From NCBI GenBank assembly GCA_000378885.1, contig KB900456.1, positions 363,385-427,384 on the forward strand: DNA of 64,000 nt, given 5' to 3'. A program made the translations under genes and the position numbers. The stretch comes from an actinobacterium SCGC AAA044-N04 (GTDB lineage Bacteria > Actinomycetota > Actinomycetes > Nanopelagicales > Nanopelagicaceae). This document shows, piece after piece, positions 33,551 through 43,386 of the stretch; within the stretch, counting starts at the first letter, position 1; the number at the start of each line of letters is the position of its first letter. The notes under the pieces were generated by a model, which saw only the letters and a program-made list of their open reading frames with translations, did not search any database and was not told the origin of the DNA.

Positions 33551-35698
33551 ATGTCTACGCAGTCAATTCAAAAAACCCGTAAGCCCTTTGCCATTGCACT
33601 GCTAGTAGTGATCGTATGGTTTGGCATAACCGGCATTTTCGGTCCACTCTTCGGCAAGCTCTCTTCAGTACAAGAGAACAACAACTCTTCATTCTTGCCA
33701 AAGGGTGCTGAAGCCACAAAGGCTTCAGATGTAATTGCTACTTTTTCTGGCAAAGACAGCTTCAACTTTCCAACTTTGATTTTATTTGAAGGCAAAACAA
33801 CTCCTGAGACATTTGCTGCGATCAATGCTCATATGTCCACAGTTGGGGCCATCACTCTGGATGGAACTTCTTCAAAGATTTCTGATTTCTTAGCCCCAGG
33901 ACAGCAAATAACCGTCTTTCCTTCTCAAGATGGAAAAGCAATTCTGGCAAACATTCCATTAGATGGAAATGCGATATCTAAAGTTTTATCAAATGACAAA
34001 CCAGTTCTACCGGCCGTTGTTGCAGCACTTCGTGAAGATATACAGCCAATTGCGCAAGCTAATGGATTAACACATTACGTAACAGGTCCAGGTGGATTGC
34101 TGGGAGATCTCTTCAGCGCATTTGGAACCCTGGATTCATCTTTGCTTCTAACAACACTAGGTGTTGTGGCTTTGATTTTGATATTGGTTTATCGATCCCC
34201 AGTTCTATGGATTATTCCTCTCTTGTCATCACTTTTTGCATTAACAACTGCAGGTGGAATTGTTTATCTACTTGCTAAGAAAAACATCATTGATGTCGAC
34301 GGACAGTCGCAAGGCATTTTGTCTGTTCTCGTTATCGGTGCTGCTACAGACTACGCGCTCCTATTAATCGCACGTTATCGTGAAGAGCTCCATCTTCATG
34401 AAAACCGTTTTGATGCCATGAAGAGTGCTTACAAAGGAGTGTGGGAACCGATTCTTGCTTCAGGCTCAACGGTTTCCATCTCATTGCTAATTTTGCTCTT
34501 TAGCCAACTAACAAATACTGCAGGCCTTGGACCAATCGGTGCCATCGGAATTGTCTGCGCAATGATCACAATTCTTACGCTATTGCCTGCGCTGCTCTTA
34601 GTCTTCGGGCGCTGGATCTTCTGGCCTCGTCGCCCTCTCTTTGATGGCGATGATCATGTGATGAGTGGTCCTTGGTCAAAACTTGCAAATGGAATTGGTC
34701 GCAATCCTCGCAAAGCATGGGTTGTTACGGGTTCAGTCCTTTTACTTCTAGCATTTGCTTCAACAACACTTAAGGCCGATGGAATCGGTACTGTTGATAC
34801 CTTTACCGGACATCCAGAATCTGTTGTTGGTCAAAAGCTTCTTGTTACTCACTTCCCTGGTGGAGAAGGTGACCCAACTCAGATCGTTGTTGCAGCAGAT
34901 AAAATTGATGCTGTAACTGCTGCAGTAAAGAGTGCACCTGGTGTGACAGAGGTTGTTACTTTGGTGGATCCGATCACCAAGTCAATTAAGATCGTAAACA
35001 ACAAGGCGATTTTAAATGTCACTTTAGATAAGGCACCAGATAGCGTTGAAGCTGGAAATGACATTCCAAAGATTCGTAAACTGGCACATAAGGCAGATGC
35101 TTCATCGCTAGTTGGTGGCACGAGCGCCGTCTACTTCGATGTTCGAACAGCTAATAACCAGGACAATAAGACAATCATTCCAATCATCTTGATTGTTATC
35201 ACAATAATCCTTGGATTACTCCTTCGTAGTATTTTGAGTGCGCTAGTGCTTCTAGGAACTGTGTTGCTTTCATACTTTGCAACTTTGGGTGTGTGTGCAC
35301 TTGTCTTCAACCACATTTTCGGCTTCGCCGGAGGGGACAATTCCTTCCCTCTCTTTGCCTTCATCTTCTTGGTTGCATTAGGCATTGATTACAACATCTT
35401 CCTGATGACACGCGTGCGTGAAGAGAGTGGCAAGATTGGAACTCGGGCAGGAATCATTAAGGGTGTTACGGTCACAGGCGCAGTTATTACTTCTGCTGGA
35501 ATCGTGCTCGCTGCAACGTTCGCAGTTCTAGGTCTGTTGCCTCTGGTGCCACTTGCTGAGCTTGGCTTTGCAGTGGCATTTGGAGTTCTCCTAGACACCA
35601 TCATTGTTCGTTCAATCTTGGTCCCAGCTTTGGTTCACGAAATTGGTCCGAAGATCTGGTGGCCATCAAAACTATCGCGCGAAGATATAAAGAACTGA
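33551..35698 (+). CDS. MMPL-family (RND superfamily) transporter
   Basis: A 715-residue membrane protein with two repeated halves. Each has one helix, a large extracytoplasmic loop (about residues 35-185 and 400-535), and five further helices. The GAATDYALLLIARYREEL segment and its counterpart ALGIDYNIFLMTRVREE carry the Asp-Tyr pair typical of MmpL proton relay. Such proteins export lipids or drugs. The first gene of an operon with two oxidoreductases, it may export a product they modify. An AAAGG ribosome site lies 11 bases upstream. Confidence 0.9.
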   Translation: MSTQSIQKTRKPFAIALLVVIVWFGITGIFGPLFGKLSSVQENNNSSFLPKGAEATKASDVIATFSGKDSFNFPTLILFEGKTTPETFAAINAHMSTVGAITLDGTSSKISDFLAPGQQITVFPSQDGKAILANIPLDGNAISKVLSNDKPVLPAVVAALREDIQPIAQANGLTHYVTGPGGLLGDLFSAFGTLDSSLLLTTLGVVALILILVYRSPVLWIIPLLSSLFALTTAGGIVYLLAKKNIIDVDGQSQGILSVLVIGAATDYALLLIARYREELHLHENRFDAMKSAYKGVWEPILASGSTVSISLLILLFSQLTNTAGLGPIGAIGIVCAMITILTLLPALLLVFGRWIFWPRRPLFDGDDHVMSGPWSKLANGIGRNPRKAWVVTGSVLLLLAFASTTLKADGIGTVDTFTGHPESVVGQKLLVTHFPGGEGDPTQIVVAADKIDAVTAAVKSAPGVTEVVTLVDPITKSIKIVNNKAILNVTLDKAPDSVEAGNDIPKIRKLAHKADASSLVGGTSAVYFDVRTANNQDNKTIIPIILIVITIILGLLLRSILSALVLLGTVLLSYFATLGVCALVFNHIFGFAGGDNSFPLFAFIFLVALGIDYNIFLMTRVREESGKIGTRAGIIKGVTVTGAVITSAGIVLAATFAVLGLLPLVPLAELGFAVAFGVLLDTIIVRSILVPALVHEIGPKIWWPSKLSREDIKN

Positions 35699-36708
35699 TG
35701 CGCGTCGGCATTGCTGGATATGGATTAGCTGGACGTTATTTCCACGCACCTTTACTTAAAGGGTGTGGGTATGAGGTCGTCGCAATTCAAACCAGCAATG
35801 CCGAACGTGCCGGACACGCTGTCTCAGATTTTCCAGATGTAAAAGTAGTTGCAACTATTCAAGAGTTGGTCGCTCATAAACTTGATTTAGTTGTTGTTGC
35901 ATCAGCAAATATCGTCCATGCACAGCATGCTTTTGCCGCAATTAATGCCGGTATCCCTGTTGTAATTGATAAACCAATGGGTCGCACTTTCGCCGAAACT
36001 GCCGAGATTATCTCTGCGGGTGAGCGCGCAGGTGTTCCAGTTTCAACTTTCTTTAATCGCCGTTGGGACAGTGATGCTCTTACTATTAAGAAAGTTTTAG
36101 CCTCCGGTGTACTTGGAACTATTCACCGCTTGGATTCGCGCTTTGAGCGCTTTCGCCCAGAACTCAATAAAGCTTCCTGGCGTGAGAACATGAGCGCAGC
36201 CGATGGCGGGGGACAACTTCTTGATTTGCAGCCACACCTTATTTCTACTGCAATTGATTGGTTTGGAAAAGCAGAGTTAGTAACTTCTACGGTGCGAACA
36301 ATCCGTGGTGGGGGAGATGATGATGCTGTTTTAGTACTTCAACATGACTCAGGCGTCTTATCAATTCTCTCAGCCAGCGCAGTAGTGGGTGCGCCAGGTC
36401 CACGCATTCGAATTCTGGGAAGTAAGGGCGCATTGGTTATCAATGATTTAGATCCCCAAGAGAATCTTCTTAAGAGTGGGAAAATTCCGATGGGGGGCAA
36501 GTGGGATGTGCCTACAAAATCAAAGACTTTCATTTACCGCGGAGATGACATTGAAGAAATTGTTGGAGAAGACGGCAACTACGCCATCTTCTATACCTTG
36601 GTAGCTGGAGCAATAGCTGGCACAAATCCATGGCCAATTTCTAATGATGATGCGCTATTAGTTGCACAGATAATTGATCAGGCACGAAATAACGCACTGC
36701 ATGTCTAG
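35698..36708 (+). CDS. Gfo/Idh/MocA-family oxidoreductase (YdgJ-like)
   Basis: A 336-residue dehydrogenase with the Rossmann start GIAGYGLAGRYFHAPLL and the catalytic lysine in VVIDKPMG near residue 95. The GGGQLLDLQPHLI segment supplies the active-site histidine. The ATG overlaps the last base of the MMPL stop (TGATG), so it is translationally coupled; an earlier frame start at 35659 lies inside the transporter. The substrate is unknown, perhaps a sugar or inositol. Confidence 0.87.
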   Translation: MRVGIAGYGLAGRYFHAPLLKGCGYEVVAIQTSNAERAGHAVSDFPDVKVVATIQELVAHKLDLVVVASANIVHAQHAFAAINAGIPVVIDKPMGRTFAETAEIISAGERAGVPVSTFFNRRWDSDALTIKKVLASGVLGTIHRLDSRFERFRPELNKASWRENMSAADGGGQLLDLQPHLISTAIDWFGKAELVTSTVRTIRGGGDDDAVLVLQHDSGVLSILSASAVVGAPGPRIRILGSKGALVINDLDPQENLLKSGKIPMGGKWDVPTKSKTFIYRGDDIEEIVGEDGNYAIFYTLVAGAIAGTNPWPISNDDALLVAQIIDQARNNALHV

Positions 36709-37870
36709 GAAAAGCGATGTCCTGATTGTTGGAGCTGGCTTAGCTGGATTAAGTGCGGCAATCCAACTCCAAGATGCAGGTCGGTCAGTAACTCTGCTTG
36801 AAGCCAGTGATCGAGCCGGCGGGCGCGTAGCTAGTGATCACATAGATGGATACATCTGTGATCGTGGATTCCAGCTCATAAATGCCAAGTATCCAGCCCT
36901 CATTGAACTTGATGTTATTGACGAGATTGATTTCATTCCCGCACCGCGTGTAATTGAAGTGAGTTTAGGAAGTGAGCGAATTCCACTGGGTGACCCCAGA
37001 ACTGCGCCATTTTCAGCGTTGCACCGCGGGACCGGACCATTGAGTGAGAAAGTTAACTTTGCTCGGTTTATTTTCTCTAAGATTAAATCTCAGCAATCAT
37101 TAGGCCAAGCGTTGCGAAAGGCCGGTTGCGGAACAACTTATGAACGTGTTCTGCGCCCATTTTTACAAGGTGTGTTTCTAGCTGACCCAGACAAAGTTGA
37201 TGCCATCTATGGCCAAATCGTCTTACGCTCTTTCGTAACTGGCTCACCAGGTGTTTCTAAGTTTGGTGTTGGCCAGCTCTCACAAGCATTAGCTTCGCGG
37301 GTGAAGGATTTACAGCTCAATGTGCGCGCAGAGCGGATACTGGGAACAACCGTGCAAACTTCTGCTGGAGAATTTCAGGCCAGCGATATTGTGATTGCAA
37401 CTGATGCAACTACAGCAACCCAGTTGTTAGAACTCGGTGAATTGTGTCGAATGCAAGGATGTGTGACTTGGTATCACGCAACTGAGCACAATCCATCTGG
37501 AACTGGGCGCCTACTCGTTGATGGGCAAAACCGTGGGCCGATCTTTAACTCCCTAGTGATTTCCGATATTTCAAGGGAATATGCACCTAGTGGTATGCAT
37601 CTGATTTCAAGTACCACTGAGCTAGGAACAACTGATTCAGAAGTTCGCCGACACCTTTCAATCATGTGGGGAGTAGAAACTCGTGATTGGCAATTGATTG
37701 CTAAATATGAAATACCTTCAGCGCTGCCACTTCACGAAGTCGGAAAGACCTTAAGTGCACCGACCAAGATTTCAGATCATCTCTATATGGTCGGTGATCA
37801 TCGCACTGTTCCATCACAGCAAGGCGCCCTATTTAGTGGCAGCTTGGCAGCACAATTAATCTTGAACTAA
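36701..37870 (+). CDS. FAD-dependent oxidoreductase (amine-oxidase/phytoene-desaturase-like)
   Basis: A 389-residue flavoprotein. The FAD-binding motif VGAGLAGLSAAIQL lies near residues 10-23, followed by the GRV loop. A second FAD contact, VGDHRTVPSQQGAL, lies near the C terminus. The fold matches the NAD(P)-binding amino-oxidase family that includes plant-like desaturases. It overlaps the preceding gene by 8 bases. Context suggests action on the same compound as the Gfo/Idh enzyme, but the substrate is unknown. Confidence 0.83.
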   Translation: MSRKSDVLIVGAGLAGLSAAIQLQDAGRSVTLLEASDRAGGRVASDHIDGYICDRGFQLINAKYPALIELDVIDEIDFIPAPRVIEVSLGSERIPLGDPRTAPFSALHRGTGPLSEKVNFARFIFSKIKSQQSLGQALRKAGCGTTYERVLRPFLQGVFLADPDKVDAIYGQIVLRSFVTGSPGVSKFGVGQLSQALASRVKDLQLNVRAERILGTTVQTSAGEFQASDIVIATDATTATQLLELGELCRMQGCVTWYHATEHNPSGTGRLLVDGQNRGPIFNSLVISDISREYAPSGMHLISSTTELGTTDSEVRRHLSIMWGVETRDWQLIAKYEIPSALPLHEVGKTLSAPTKISDHLYMVGDHRTVPSQQGALFSGSLAAQLILN

Positions 37871-38746
37871 TTGATCCAGTGCTTGCGTAATATGTGGGTA
37901 ATCCCAAGTAAATCCAGCTTCTTGTAATACATGAGGAATTACTTTTTTAGAACCTAGCACTTCAGAGGAAAAACCGCCCAGTGCAATTTTTAGCGCAATT
38001 GCTGGAGCAGGAAAAAGTGCTGGTCGATGAAGTGCGCGAGCAAGGGCTGAAGTAAATTCTTGATTAGTTACTGGATTTGGTGATGTCACATTCACTGCAC
38101 CGGATATCGGATTCTCTAGGGCAAAAACTATGGCGCGAATTTGATCATGCAAAGTAATCCAAGACCACCACTGCTTACCTGAACCAAGTTTTCCGCCAAA
38201 ACCTAGGCGAAAAAGTGGCAACATCTTTCCCAGTGCGCCACCAGTTGGGTCAAGGACTAAACCTGTTCGAATTTTAACCGTGCGTACATCGCCAGCTAAA
38301 TCTGCTGCACTTTCCCACTCACGACAAACAGCTGCTAGAAAATCATCTCCCACTCGATCAGTTTCAACTACCGCGCGGTTTCCACTCTCTCCATACCAAC
38401 CGATTGCACTAGCTGAGATGAATACTTGTGGTCTGAGTTCTGCAACTGCTTTTGCGATTGTGGTTGTTCCAAGAAGACGTGAGTTAAGAATTTCTGACTT
38501 ATATTTCTTTGTCCAGCGCTTATCGCCAACACCAACACCAGCCAGATGAATAATTGCATCCACGCCAGCAAGTGCAGTCAAATCAACAAAACCTGTTTGT
38601 GGATCCCACTGCACTTCATCAGCTGCAACTGGAGCACGGCGCACCAAGCGCTGAACTGTGTGACCCTCACTTTTTAAGTGACCAACAAGTGCTGTGCCAA
38701 TGAGTCCAGATGAGCCGCTAATAGCGATTCTTTGAGGAACGCGCAT
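37856..38746 (-). CDS. TIGR01777 family NAD-dependent epimerase-like protein (YfcH)
   Basis: A 296-residue extended SDR. The N-terminal cofactor motif GSSGLIGTALV lies near residue 11, and ISASAIGWYG near residue 112 provides the usual Ser/Tyr region. A C-terminal DUF1731 segment (LGGFSSEVLGSKKVIP) is present. Function is unknown. It sits 6 bases downstream of sucB, the same arrangement as Rv2216 beside dlaT in Mycobacterium, which hints at a link to lipoyl-enzyme metabolism. Confidence 0.88.
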   Translation of the reverse strand: MRVPQRIAISGSSGLIGTALVGHLKSEGHTVQRLVRRAPVAADEVQWDPQTGFVDLTALAGVDAIIHLAGVGVGDKRWTKKYKSEILNSRLLGTTTIAKAVAELRPQVFISASAIGWYGESGNRAVVETDRVGDDFLAAVCREWESAADLAGDVRTVKIRTGLVLDPTGGALGKMLPLFRLGFGGKLGSGKQWWSWITLHDQIRAIVFALENPISGAVNVTSPNPVTNQEFTSALARALHRPALFPAPAIALKIALGGFSSEVLGSKKVIPHVLQEAGFTWDYPHITQALDQLVQD

Positions 38747-38752
38747 CTGGCT

Positions 38753-40426
38753 TTAGAGTCCTAAATCAGATTCGAATGCGCCGCCTTCTAGACGTTCTTT
38801 TAATGTAACAAGGAATCTGGCTGCATCTGCGCCATCAACCACACGATGGTCATAAGAAAGACCGAGATAAACCATTGAACGAATCGCAATGGTTTCTCCG
38901 CCATCTTCACCACGAACAACCATTGGGCGCTTAACTACTGCGCCTAACCCCAAGATTGCTACCTGTGGTTGATTGATGATTGGAGTATCAAAGAGTGCTC
39001 CGCGACTACCAGTATTTGTCAGAGTGAAAGTTCCTCCACCTAATTCATCGGGAGTGACTTTGTTATCGCGCGTGCGAGCTGCTAAATCTGAAATCTTTCG
39101 AGCTATTCCGCCCATGTTTAAATCACCTGCGTTAGCAATAACAGGAACAAGCAGACCTCGTTCTGTGTCCACTGCAATACCTAGGTGCTCTGCACCATGG
39201 TAGGTAATTTGATCGCCTTCAACCGAAGAGTTAAGAACAGGGTGCTGCTTGAGTGCTTCGCACACAGCCACGGCAAAGAATGGAAGGTATGAAAGCTTGA
39301 CGCCTTCACGAGCTTCAAATGGAGCTTTTGCCTTATCGCGCAAACGAGAAATTTTGGTGACATCAACTTCCACCACAGTGGTCAATTGAGCACTTACTTG
39401 AAGTGATTCGACCATTCTGGCTGCAATAACTTTGCGAAGTCTAGACATCGTCACTGTTGTTCCACGTAGTGGAGATACTGCAACAACTGCTGGTTTAGAA
39501 GTAGAAGGATTAGACGCCACTGCCGCTGGAGCTGAATAGGTAGGGGCGGCAGGTTTTCCTAGCGCTTCAATATCTTCACGGCGAATACGTCCACCGATTC
39601 CAGTTCCCTTTACATTGGCAAGATTAACTCCGAGTTCGCTTGCAAGTTTGCGAACTAGGGGAGTCACGTAAGCATCAGTTGGTTGTGAGATGGGTCCTGC
39701 TGCTTGTACAGGTGCAGCTTGTATAGGCGCTGCAACGACTGGAGCAGCTTGTACAGGTGCCGGTGTGGCAGCAACAGGTGCTGGTTTTGCTACTGCAGGT
39801 GTAGAAACTGGCGCTGCTGCGCTTGTTCCAATTAATCCAAGACGTGCTCCAACTGGAACAGTTGAATCAACAGCAACATCGATTGCTAACAATGTTCCAG
39901 CAACTGGGGATGGAATCTCGGTATCAACTTTGTCAGTTGAAACTTCTAGTAATGCTTCATCAACGGCAACAGAGTCACCAATATTTTTTAGCCAACGTGT
40001 AACAGTTCCTTCACTCACGCTTTCACCAAGGGCAGGCATTGTGATGACTGTGCCTGCTCCGGATGCAGCCGGTGCTGCAACCACAGGTGCAACTGGTGCA
40101 GGAGCTGCAGCAACAGGTGCTGCAGGTTGTGGAGTGACTGGCGCAGCTGGTGTGGCAGCAACAGGTGCAGATGGGGCAGATGCGGCAGCACCATCAGCAA
40201 TGATTGCTAACTCCGCACCGACTGGAACCGTTTGATCAATTTGAACAACGATTTTTGTAAGTGTTCCAGCTACTGGCGATGGAATTTCTGTATCTACTTT
40301 GTCAGTTGATACTTCAAGAAGTGGTTCATCAACATTGACATGATCGCCTTCGGACTTTAACCAACGTGTAACTGTTCCTTCGCTAACACTTTCACCAAGT
40401 GCTGGCATTGTTACGGAAAATGTCAT
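38753..40426 (-). CDS. sucB: dihydrolipoamide acyltransferase E2 with two lipoyl domains
   Basis: A 557-residue core enzyme of a 2-oxoacid dehydrogenase complex. Two lipoyl domains, about residues 1-80 and 126-205, each hold the [14 protein letters not shown] lipoylation lysine. Ala/Pro-rich linkers follow, then the peripheral subunit-binding domain ([13 protein letters not shown], about 255-290) and the catalytic domain with DHRVVDGAD near residue 530. In actinobacteria the pyruvate and 2-oxoglutarate complexes can share this E2 (dlaT in Mycobacterium). An AAGGAGAG ribosome site precedes the ATG, 16 bases after lpd. Confidence 0.93.
   Translation of the reverse strand: MTFSVTMPALGESVSEGTVTRWLKSEGDHVNVDEPLLEVSTDKVDTEIPSPVAGTLTKIVVQIDQTVPVGAELAIIADGAAASAPSAPVAATPAAPVTPQPAAPVAAAPAPVAPVVAAPAASGAGTVITMPALGESVSEGTVTRWLKNIGDSVAVDEALLEVSTDKVDTEIPSPVAGTLLAIDVAVDSTVPVGARLGLIGTSAAAPVSTPAVAKPAPVAATPAPVQAAPVVAAPIQAAPVQAAGPISQPTDAYVTPLVRKLASELGVNLANVKGTGIGGRIRREDIEALGKPAAPTYSAPAAVASNPSTSKPAVVAVSPLRGTTVTMSRLRKVIAARMVESLQVSAQLTTVVEVDVTKISRLRDKAKAPFEAREGVKLSYLPFFAVAVCEALKQHPVLNSSVEGDQITYHGAEHLGIAVDTERGLLVPVIANAGDLNMGGIARKISDLAARTRDNKVTPDELGGGTFTLTNTGSRGALFDTPIINQPQVAILGLGAVVKRPMVVRGEDGGETIAIRSMVYLGLSYDHRVVDGADAARFLVTLKERLEGGAFESDLGL
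39812..40426 (-). repeat. tandem lipoyl-domain duplication inside sucB
   Basis: Two copies of about 240 bases, at 40187-40426 and about 39812-40051, encode near-identical lipoyl domains separated by an Ala/Pro linker. They are protein-level repeats and could recombine. Confidence 0.8.
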
Positions 40427-40442
40427 TATTTTCTCTCCTTGG

Positions 40443-41810
40443 TTATCCGTGTGCGTGAAGCGGTTTGCCTGCTAGAGCCATATGGGCTTCGCCCATTGCC
40501 TCAGACAGTGTTGGGTGTGCATGGATTAGGGATGCAACATCAGTTGCACGTGCTTCCCAATTAAAGATCAACTCAGCTTCAGCCAATAGTTCACCAACAC
40601 GTGCGCCGACCATGTGAACTCCAAGAATTGGGCCGTCTTTTTCACCGACAAGTTTGATTGAACCAGCAGTTCCAAGAATCTGCGCTTTTCCATTCCCAGC
40701 TAAGTCATAACTAAGTTCAACAACATCGTGGCCGCGCTTTTTAGCCTCAGCAGTAGTTAATCCAACTGAAGCAACTTCAGGATCTGAGTATGTAACACGT
40801 GGAATTCCATCGTAGTTAATTGGGCGTGGATTCAAGCCAGCAATCTCTTCTGCCACCAACATGCCTTCGGCAAATCCAACGTGGGCTAATTGCAACGTAG
40901 GAATCAAGTCACCAACAGCCCAGATGCCAGGCACATTTGTTCGGCACTTGTTATCAACGATTACATAACCACGATCCATTGTGATTCCTTGCTCTTCATA
41001 GCCAAGGTTTGCACTGACTGGCCCACGGCCAACAGAGACCATCAAAACTTCGGCAGTAAACTCTTTGCCATCTTCTAACGTAACTGTTACACCGCGTTGA
41101 TCTTTGATAGCAGATTTGAACTTAACACCTAATTCGAAGTTGATTCCGCGCTTGCGAAATGCACGCTCCAACTGCTTGCTAGAGCTTTCATCCTCAAGTG
41201 CAATTAAGTGAGGTAAGCCTTCAATGATTGTTACTTCTGCGCCAAAAGATTTCCAGACTGATGCGAATTCGCAACCAATTACGCCGCCGCCTAGGACGAT
41301 GACAGATTGTGGAACGTAATCCATCTTTGTTCCGTGATCAGATGTGATGATTTGCTTGCCATCAATTTCAAGTCCAGGCAATGTGCGGGCATATGAGCCG
41401 GTGGCAAGAATGATGTTTTTTCCGGTGTATCGCTGTCCGTTGACTTCAACAGTGTCCTTAGAAACTAATTTTCCGTGACCTTCGATGTAGGTGATGTTTC
41501 TGGATTTAACTAAACCTTGAAGACCTTTGTGAAGACGGGAGATAACACCGTCCTTATAAGAATTAACACCGTTCATATCGATGCCATCAAAAGTGGATTT
41601 CACACCGAACTTAGAACCTTCACGGGCACCATCTGCAATTTCGGCTGAGTGCAATAGAGCTTTGGTCGGGATGCAACCTTTATGAAGACAGGTTCCGCCA
41701 ACTTTGTCGGCTTCGATTAAAGCAACTGAGAGGCCAAGTTGCGCACTTCTTAAAGCGCAGGCATAGCCGCCGCTTCCACCACCCAGAATCACTAGATCAA
41801 ATTGCGACAC
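40443..41810 (-). CDS. lpdA: dihydrolipoyl dehydrogenase
   Basis: A 455-residue FAD enzyme (E3) that reoxidises dihydrolipoamide with NAD. The FAD motif [11 protein letters not shown] and the redox disulfide [16 protein letters not shown] lie in the first 55 residues. The NAD motif [13 protein letters not shown] lies near residue 175, and the C-terminal [13 protein letters not shown] holds the catalytic His-Glu. It starts with GTG and an AAAGGGG ribosome site, and leads into sucB. Confidence 0.95.
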   Translation of the reverse strand: MSQFDLVILGGGSGGYACALRSAQLGLSVALIEADKVGGTCLHKGCIPTKALLHSAEIADGAREGSKFGVKSTFDGIDMNGVNSYKDGVISRLHKGLQGLVKSRNITYIEGHGKLVSKDTVEVNGQRYTGKNIILATGSYARTLPGLEIDGKQIITSDHGTKMDYVPQSVIVLGGGVIGCEFASVWKSFGAEVTIIEGLPHLIALEDESSSKQLERAFRKRGINFELGVKFKSAIKDQRGVTVTLEDGKEFTAEVLMVSVGRGPVSANLGYEEQGITMDRGYVIVDNKCRTNVPGIWAVGDLIPTLQLAHVGFAEGMLVAEEIAGLNPRPINYDGIPRVTYSDPEVASVGLTTAEAKKRGHDVVELSYDLAGNGKAQILGTAGSIKLVGEKDGPILGVHMVGARVGELLAEAELIFNWEARATDVASLIHAHPTLSEAMGEAHMALAGKPLHAHG

Positions 41811-41856
41811 TCAACTACCCCTTTTACTCGCGTTCCAAGGCTCTATCCTGCCGTAC

Positions 41857-43347
41857 CTACGCCTGTTCGACCAATCTCACGAGTGAGCGCATGCTCACAC
41901 CTGTGCCACCGACTGGCGTATATCCATAGGGCTTACCCTCATTAAAGGCCGGTCCTGCAATATCAAGGTGGAGCCAAGGAAGATCATCACTAACGAACTC
42001 TTTCAAAAATAGGCCAGCAACCATCATGCCGCCATTCTTATCTCCAATGTTGGCAAGGTCTGCAACAGCTGAATCAAGTGATGCACGCAGCTCGACTGGC
42101 AAGGGCATCGGCCAGAACTGCTCGCCAGTTTCTTTTGCGATTGCAATGAAGACATCACTAAAGCTTTGGTTATTTGTCATGACCGCACCTGTACGAGTTC
42201 CAAGGGCAACAACTTGTGCTCCAGTTAACGTTGCCACATCAATGATTCCGTCAAGCTTGTTTTTACTTGACTGGGCTTTCATTAATCCATCTGCAAGGAC
42301 CAAACGGCCTTCCGCATCAGGATTTAAGACTTCCACAGTTTTTCCACCGAAGATAGTAATGATGTCACTGGGACGAGTGGCTGTATCACTTGGCATGTTT
42401 TCAGCAAGTGGTGCCCAACATTCAATTGCTACAGGCAGAGCAAGTTCGGCTACAGCCAATGTTGCAGCACAGACCGCTGCCGCACCACTCATATCGCACT
42501 TCATTGTCTCCATGCCTAGACCCGCTTTTAGATTAAGTCCACCAGTGTCAAAAGTGATTCCTTTTCCAACAAATGCAAAGCGCTTAACATTTTTAGCTTT
42601 CGGAGTATAAGAAATATGCAGCAAACGTGGGGGTTTGGCTGAGCCTTGACCCACACCAATAATGCCGCCAAAGCCTTGAGATTTAAGTTGCTTCTCATCC
42701 CAAATCGTAATTTTTAATCCAGCCTTTAAACCACCGGCCGCCTTGAAACTTGCAGCTAATTTCTTTGTAAATGTCTCTGGATATAAATGACTTGGGGGAG
42801 TATTTACAAGGTCGCGCACAAGATGTGTGTATTTAGCAATAATTGAAGCGCGAGTAATGATCGCCTTTGCTTCACTCTTTCCTGCAAGCTTTGAAAAGAT
42901 TGTTGCTGACTTAAGCGCACTCTTGTGGTCATCTTTGCTTGAACCGCGGAACTCATTAAAAACATATGCTCCCAGTGCTGCGCCTTCTGCCACTGCGTTG
43001 ACGCCTGCAAGATCGCGAGTTGGGAGGGCGAAAGTTGCTCCAGCATTTCCAGCTAAGGCTCTAGCTGCACTGCCGGCGGCTCTACGCAAACTCTCATGTG
43101 AGTAAGTAGAAGATTTAGCACCAAGACCTGTGAAGACCATCAAGCGTGCTGGTCCACCAGGCATCTTTGTTACTTCATCTACTTTTCCTGTCGCACCCAT
43201 CTCAAGAAGCGAGGCCAATAATGGTTTTGAATCAAGGGCTAAGTCACCTGATTCGATGGCGATTCCACCTTTTGTGTTGGTGCTCACTAAACCCACAACT
43301 AGGAGATCATCTTTAACGAGGCCATCTGAGATTTTGAGTGTTGTCAT
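41857..43347 (-). CDS. pepA: leucyl aminopeptidase (M17)
   Basis: A 496-residue cytosolic hexameric di-metal peptidase. The active-site segments GKGITFDTGGLNLK (lysine and metal Asp), MKCDMSGAAAV and NPDAEGRLVLAD are all intact. The ATG at 43347 is chosen because a TACGCT hexamer lies 7 bases upstream; an earlier GTG at 43395 would overlap gcvT on the other strand. Its promoter overlaps that of gcvT. Confidence 0.93.
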   Translation of the reverse strand: MTTLKISDGLVKDDLLVVGLVSTNTKGGIAIESGDLALDSKPLLASLLEMGATGKVDEVTKMPGGPARLMVFTGLGAKSSTYSHESLRRAAGSAARALAGNAGATFALPTRDLAGVNAVAEGAALGAYVFNEFRGSSKDDHKSALKSATIFSKLAGKSEAKAIITRASIIAKYTHLVRDLVNTPPSHLYPETFTKKLAASFKAAGGLKAGLKITIWDEKQLKSQGFGGIIGVGQGSAKPPRLLHISYTPKAKNVKRFAFVGKGITFDTGGLNLKAGLGMETMKCDMSGAAAVCAATLAVAELALPVAIECWAPLAENMPSDTATRPSDIITIFGGKTVEVLNPDAEGRLVLADGLMKAQSSKNKLDGIIDVATLTGAQVVALGTRTGAVMTNNQSFSDVFIAIAKETGEQFWPMPLPVELRASLDSAVADLANIGDKNGGMMVAGLFLKEFVSDDLPWLHLDIAGPAFNEGKPYGYTPVGGTGVSMRSLVRLVEQA

Positions 43348-43354
43348 AGGTGCC

Positions 43355-43360
43355 AGCGTA
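43355..43360 (-). promoter_or_regulatory. -10 element for pepA
   Basis: TACGCT with 7 bases to the ATG at 43347. It is only 13 bases from the opposing gcvT -10. Confidence 0.5.
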
Positions 43361-43373
43361 ATAGATGTCTTGG

Positions 43374-43379
43374 TAGGTT
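43374..43379 (+). promoter_or_regulatory. -10 element for gcvT
   Basis: TAGGTT with 7 bases to the ATG at 43387. Confidence 0.5.
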
Positions 43380-43386
43380 TCACACT

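Noticed and set aside
39690..40235. Ala/Thr/Gly-rich open frame (181 codons) on the + strand inside sucB
   Set aside because: It is antisense to the Ala/Pro linker and lipoyl repeats of sucB; repetitive codons explain the absence of stops.
39812..40426. Direct DNA repeat considered as a mobile or recombination element
   Set aside because: The repeat units coincide exactly with two lipoyl domains of E2, so it is a normal protein-domain duplication.
42026..42610. Long open frame (194 codons) on the + strand inside pepA
   Set aside because: The opposite frame encodes a complete M17 peptidase with active-site motifs. The antisense product is low-complexity with no domain and no start signal.
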